The notes under the pieces are model-generated. The model did no database searches, was not told where the DNA came from, and saw only the letters and a list, made by a program, of their open reading frames with translations. From Sphingomonas taxi (GTDB taxonomy: Bacteria; Pseudomonadota; Alphaproteobacteria; Sphingomonadales; Sphingomonadaceae), in NCBI GenBank assembly GCA_003243195.1, contig QFQI01000004.1:1-64000 (forward strand): a DNA stretch of 64,000 nucleotides, given 5' to 3'. Position numbers and translations under genes: made by a program. Below are positions 63,994-64,000 of this stretch, piece after piece; positions within the stretch are counted from its first letter, which is position 1; each line of letters starts with the position of its first letter.

Positions 63994-64000
63994 GTGAAGC
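63994..64000 (+). CDS. start of a gene cut by the window end
   Basis: A GTG codon preceded by AAAGGAG at seven bases spacing begins a frame (V-K-...) that runs off the window after two codons. The upstream EcfG-type promoter suggests a general-stress gene. The product cannot be known from this window. Confidence 0.5.

Overview
The window is a continuous stretch of GC-rich (roughly two-thirds G+C) bacterial chromosome made almost entirely of core genes, read as an alphaproteobacterium of the Sphingomonadales (Sphingomonas-like). Reasons: the gene orders holB-tmk-dac, rpsB-tsf/pyrH-frr-uppS-cdsA-dxr-rseP-bamA-skp-fabZ and trpF-trpB-trpA-accD-folC; the DUF5818 and DUF6628 small proteins typical of sphingomonads; LexA boxes of the alphaproteobacterial GTTC-N7-GTTC type; and promoters of the alphaproteobacterial general-stress sigma (EcfG) type. 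I see no insertion sequence, prophage, integrase, CRISPR array or rRNA operon. Two tRNAs are present: Ser(UGA) and Ile2(CAU).

Layout. 1-7.1 kb (minus): a metallo-beta-lactamase-fold hydrolase, tatD, metG, holB, tmk and a D-Ala-D-Ala carboxypeptidase in one tightly coupled operon, then an MltB-type lytic transglycosylase. 7.2-8.9 kb: tRNA-Ser, a membrane-anchored SPOR-like protein, a PilZ protein and rpmE. 9-20.2 kb (minus): the envelope and translation block rpsB-tsf, then pyrH-frr-uppS-cdsA-dxr-rseP-bamA-skp-fabZ, with many 1-4 bp stop/start overlaps that use GTG or TTG starts. 20.3-20.7 kb (plus): a small one-helix membrane protein behind an unusual control region holding two perfect LexA boxes and a perfect EcfG-type promoter. 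20.6-23.6 kb: pssA and psd (phosphatidylethanolamine synthesis) and icd. 23.6-28 kb: a DUF5818 protein, tRNA-Ile2, a degenerate histidine kinase, an Lrp regulator and a secreted repeat-like protein. 27.8-34.3 kb: yaaA, an SDR enzyme, gyrA, DUF952, DUF488 and trmFO. 34.3-38.1 kb: an Lrp-type regulator divergent from phhA-hppD-hmgA, which take phenylalanine through tyrosine and 4-hydroxyphenylpyruvate to maleylacetoacetate. 38.2-44.7 kb: lapA-like, pyrF, trpFBA, accD, folC and a DUF6628 protein. 44.9-52.2 kb: an AmpG-like transporter, an orphan receiver protein, rluB-rsmD, an MHS-family transporter, a Pit phosphate transporter and a GFA protein. 52.3-64 kb: a UvrD/PcrA helicase with a LexA box, small membrane proteins, a prolyl oligopeptidase, a DHA2 exporter, DUF423, a CPA2 K+/H+ antiporter, an Fe-S scaffold, CvpA, radA with a LexA box, and the first bases of a gene that runs off the end behind an EcfG-type promoter.

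Most noteworthy is a DNA-damage/general-stress theme that surfaces in otherwise ordinary sequence. Three separate loci (the small membrane protein at 20.4 kb, the helicase at 52.3 kb and radA at 63.8 kb) carry exact GTTC-N7-GTTC operators. The 20.4 kb locus also carries GGAAC-N16-CGTT, the EcfG consensus, sharing bases with one LexA box. A damage- and stress-gated single-helix membrane peptide recalls the SOS cell-division inhibitors of other bacteria (SidA, YneA), but that function is inference. A second point of interest is a histidine kinase that keeps its phospho-acceptor His box and seems to have lost its ATP-binding motifs.
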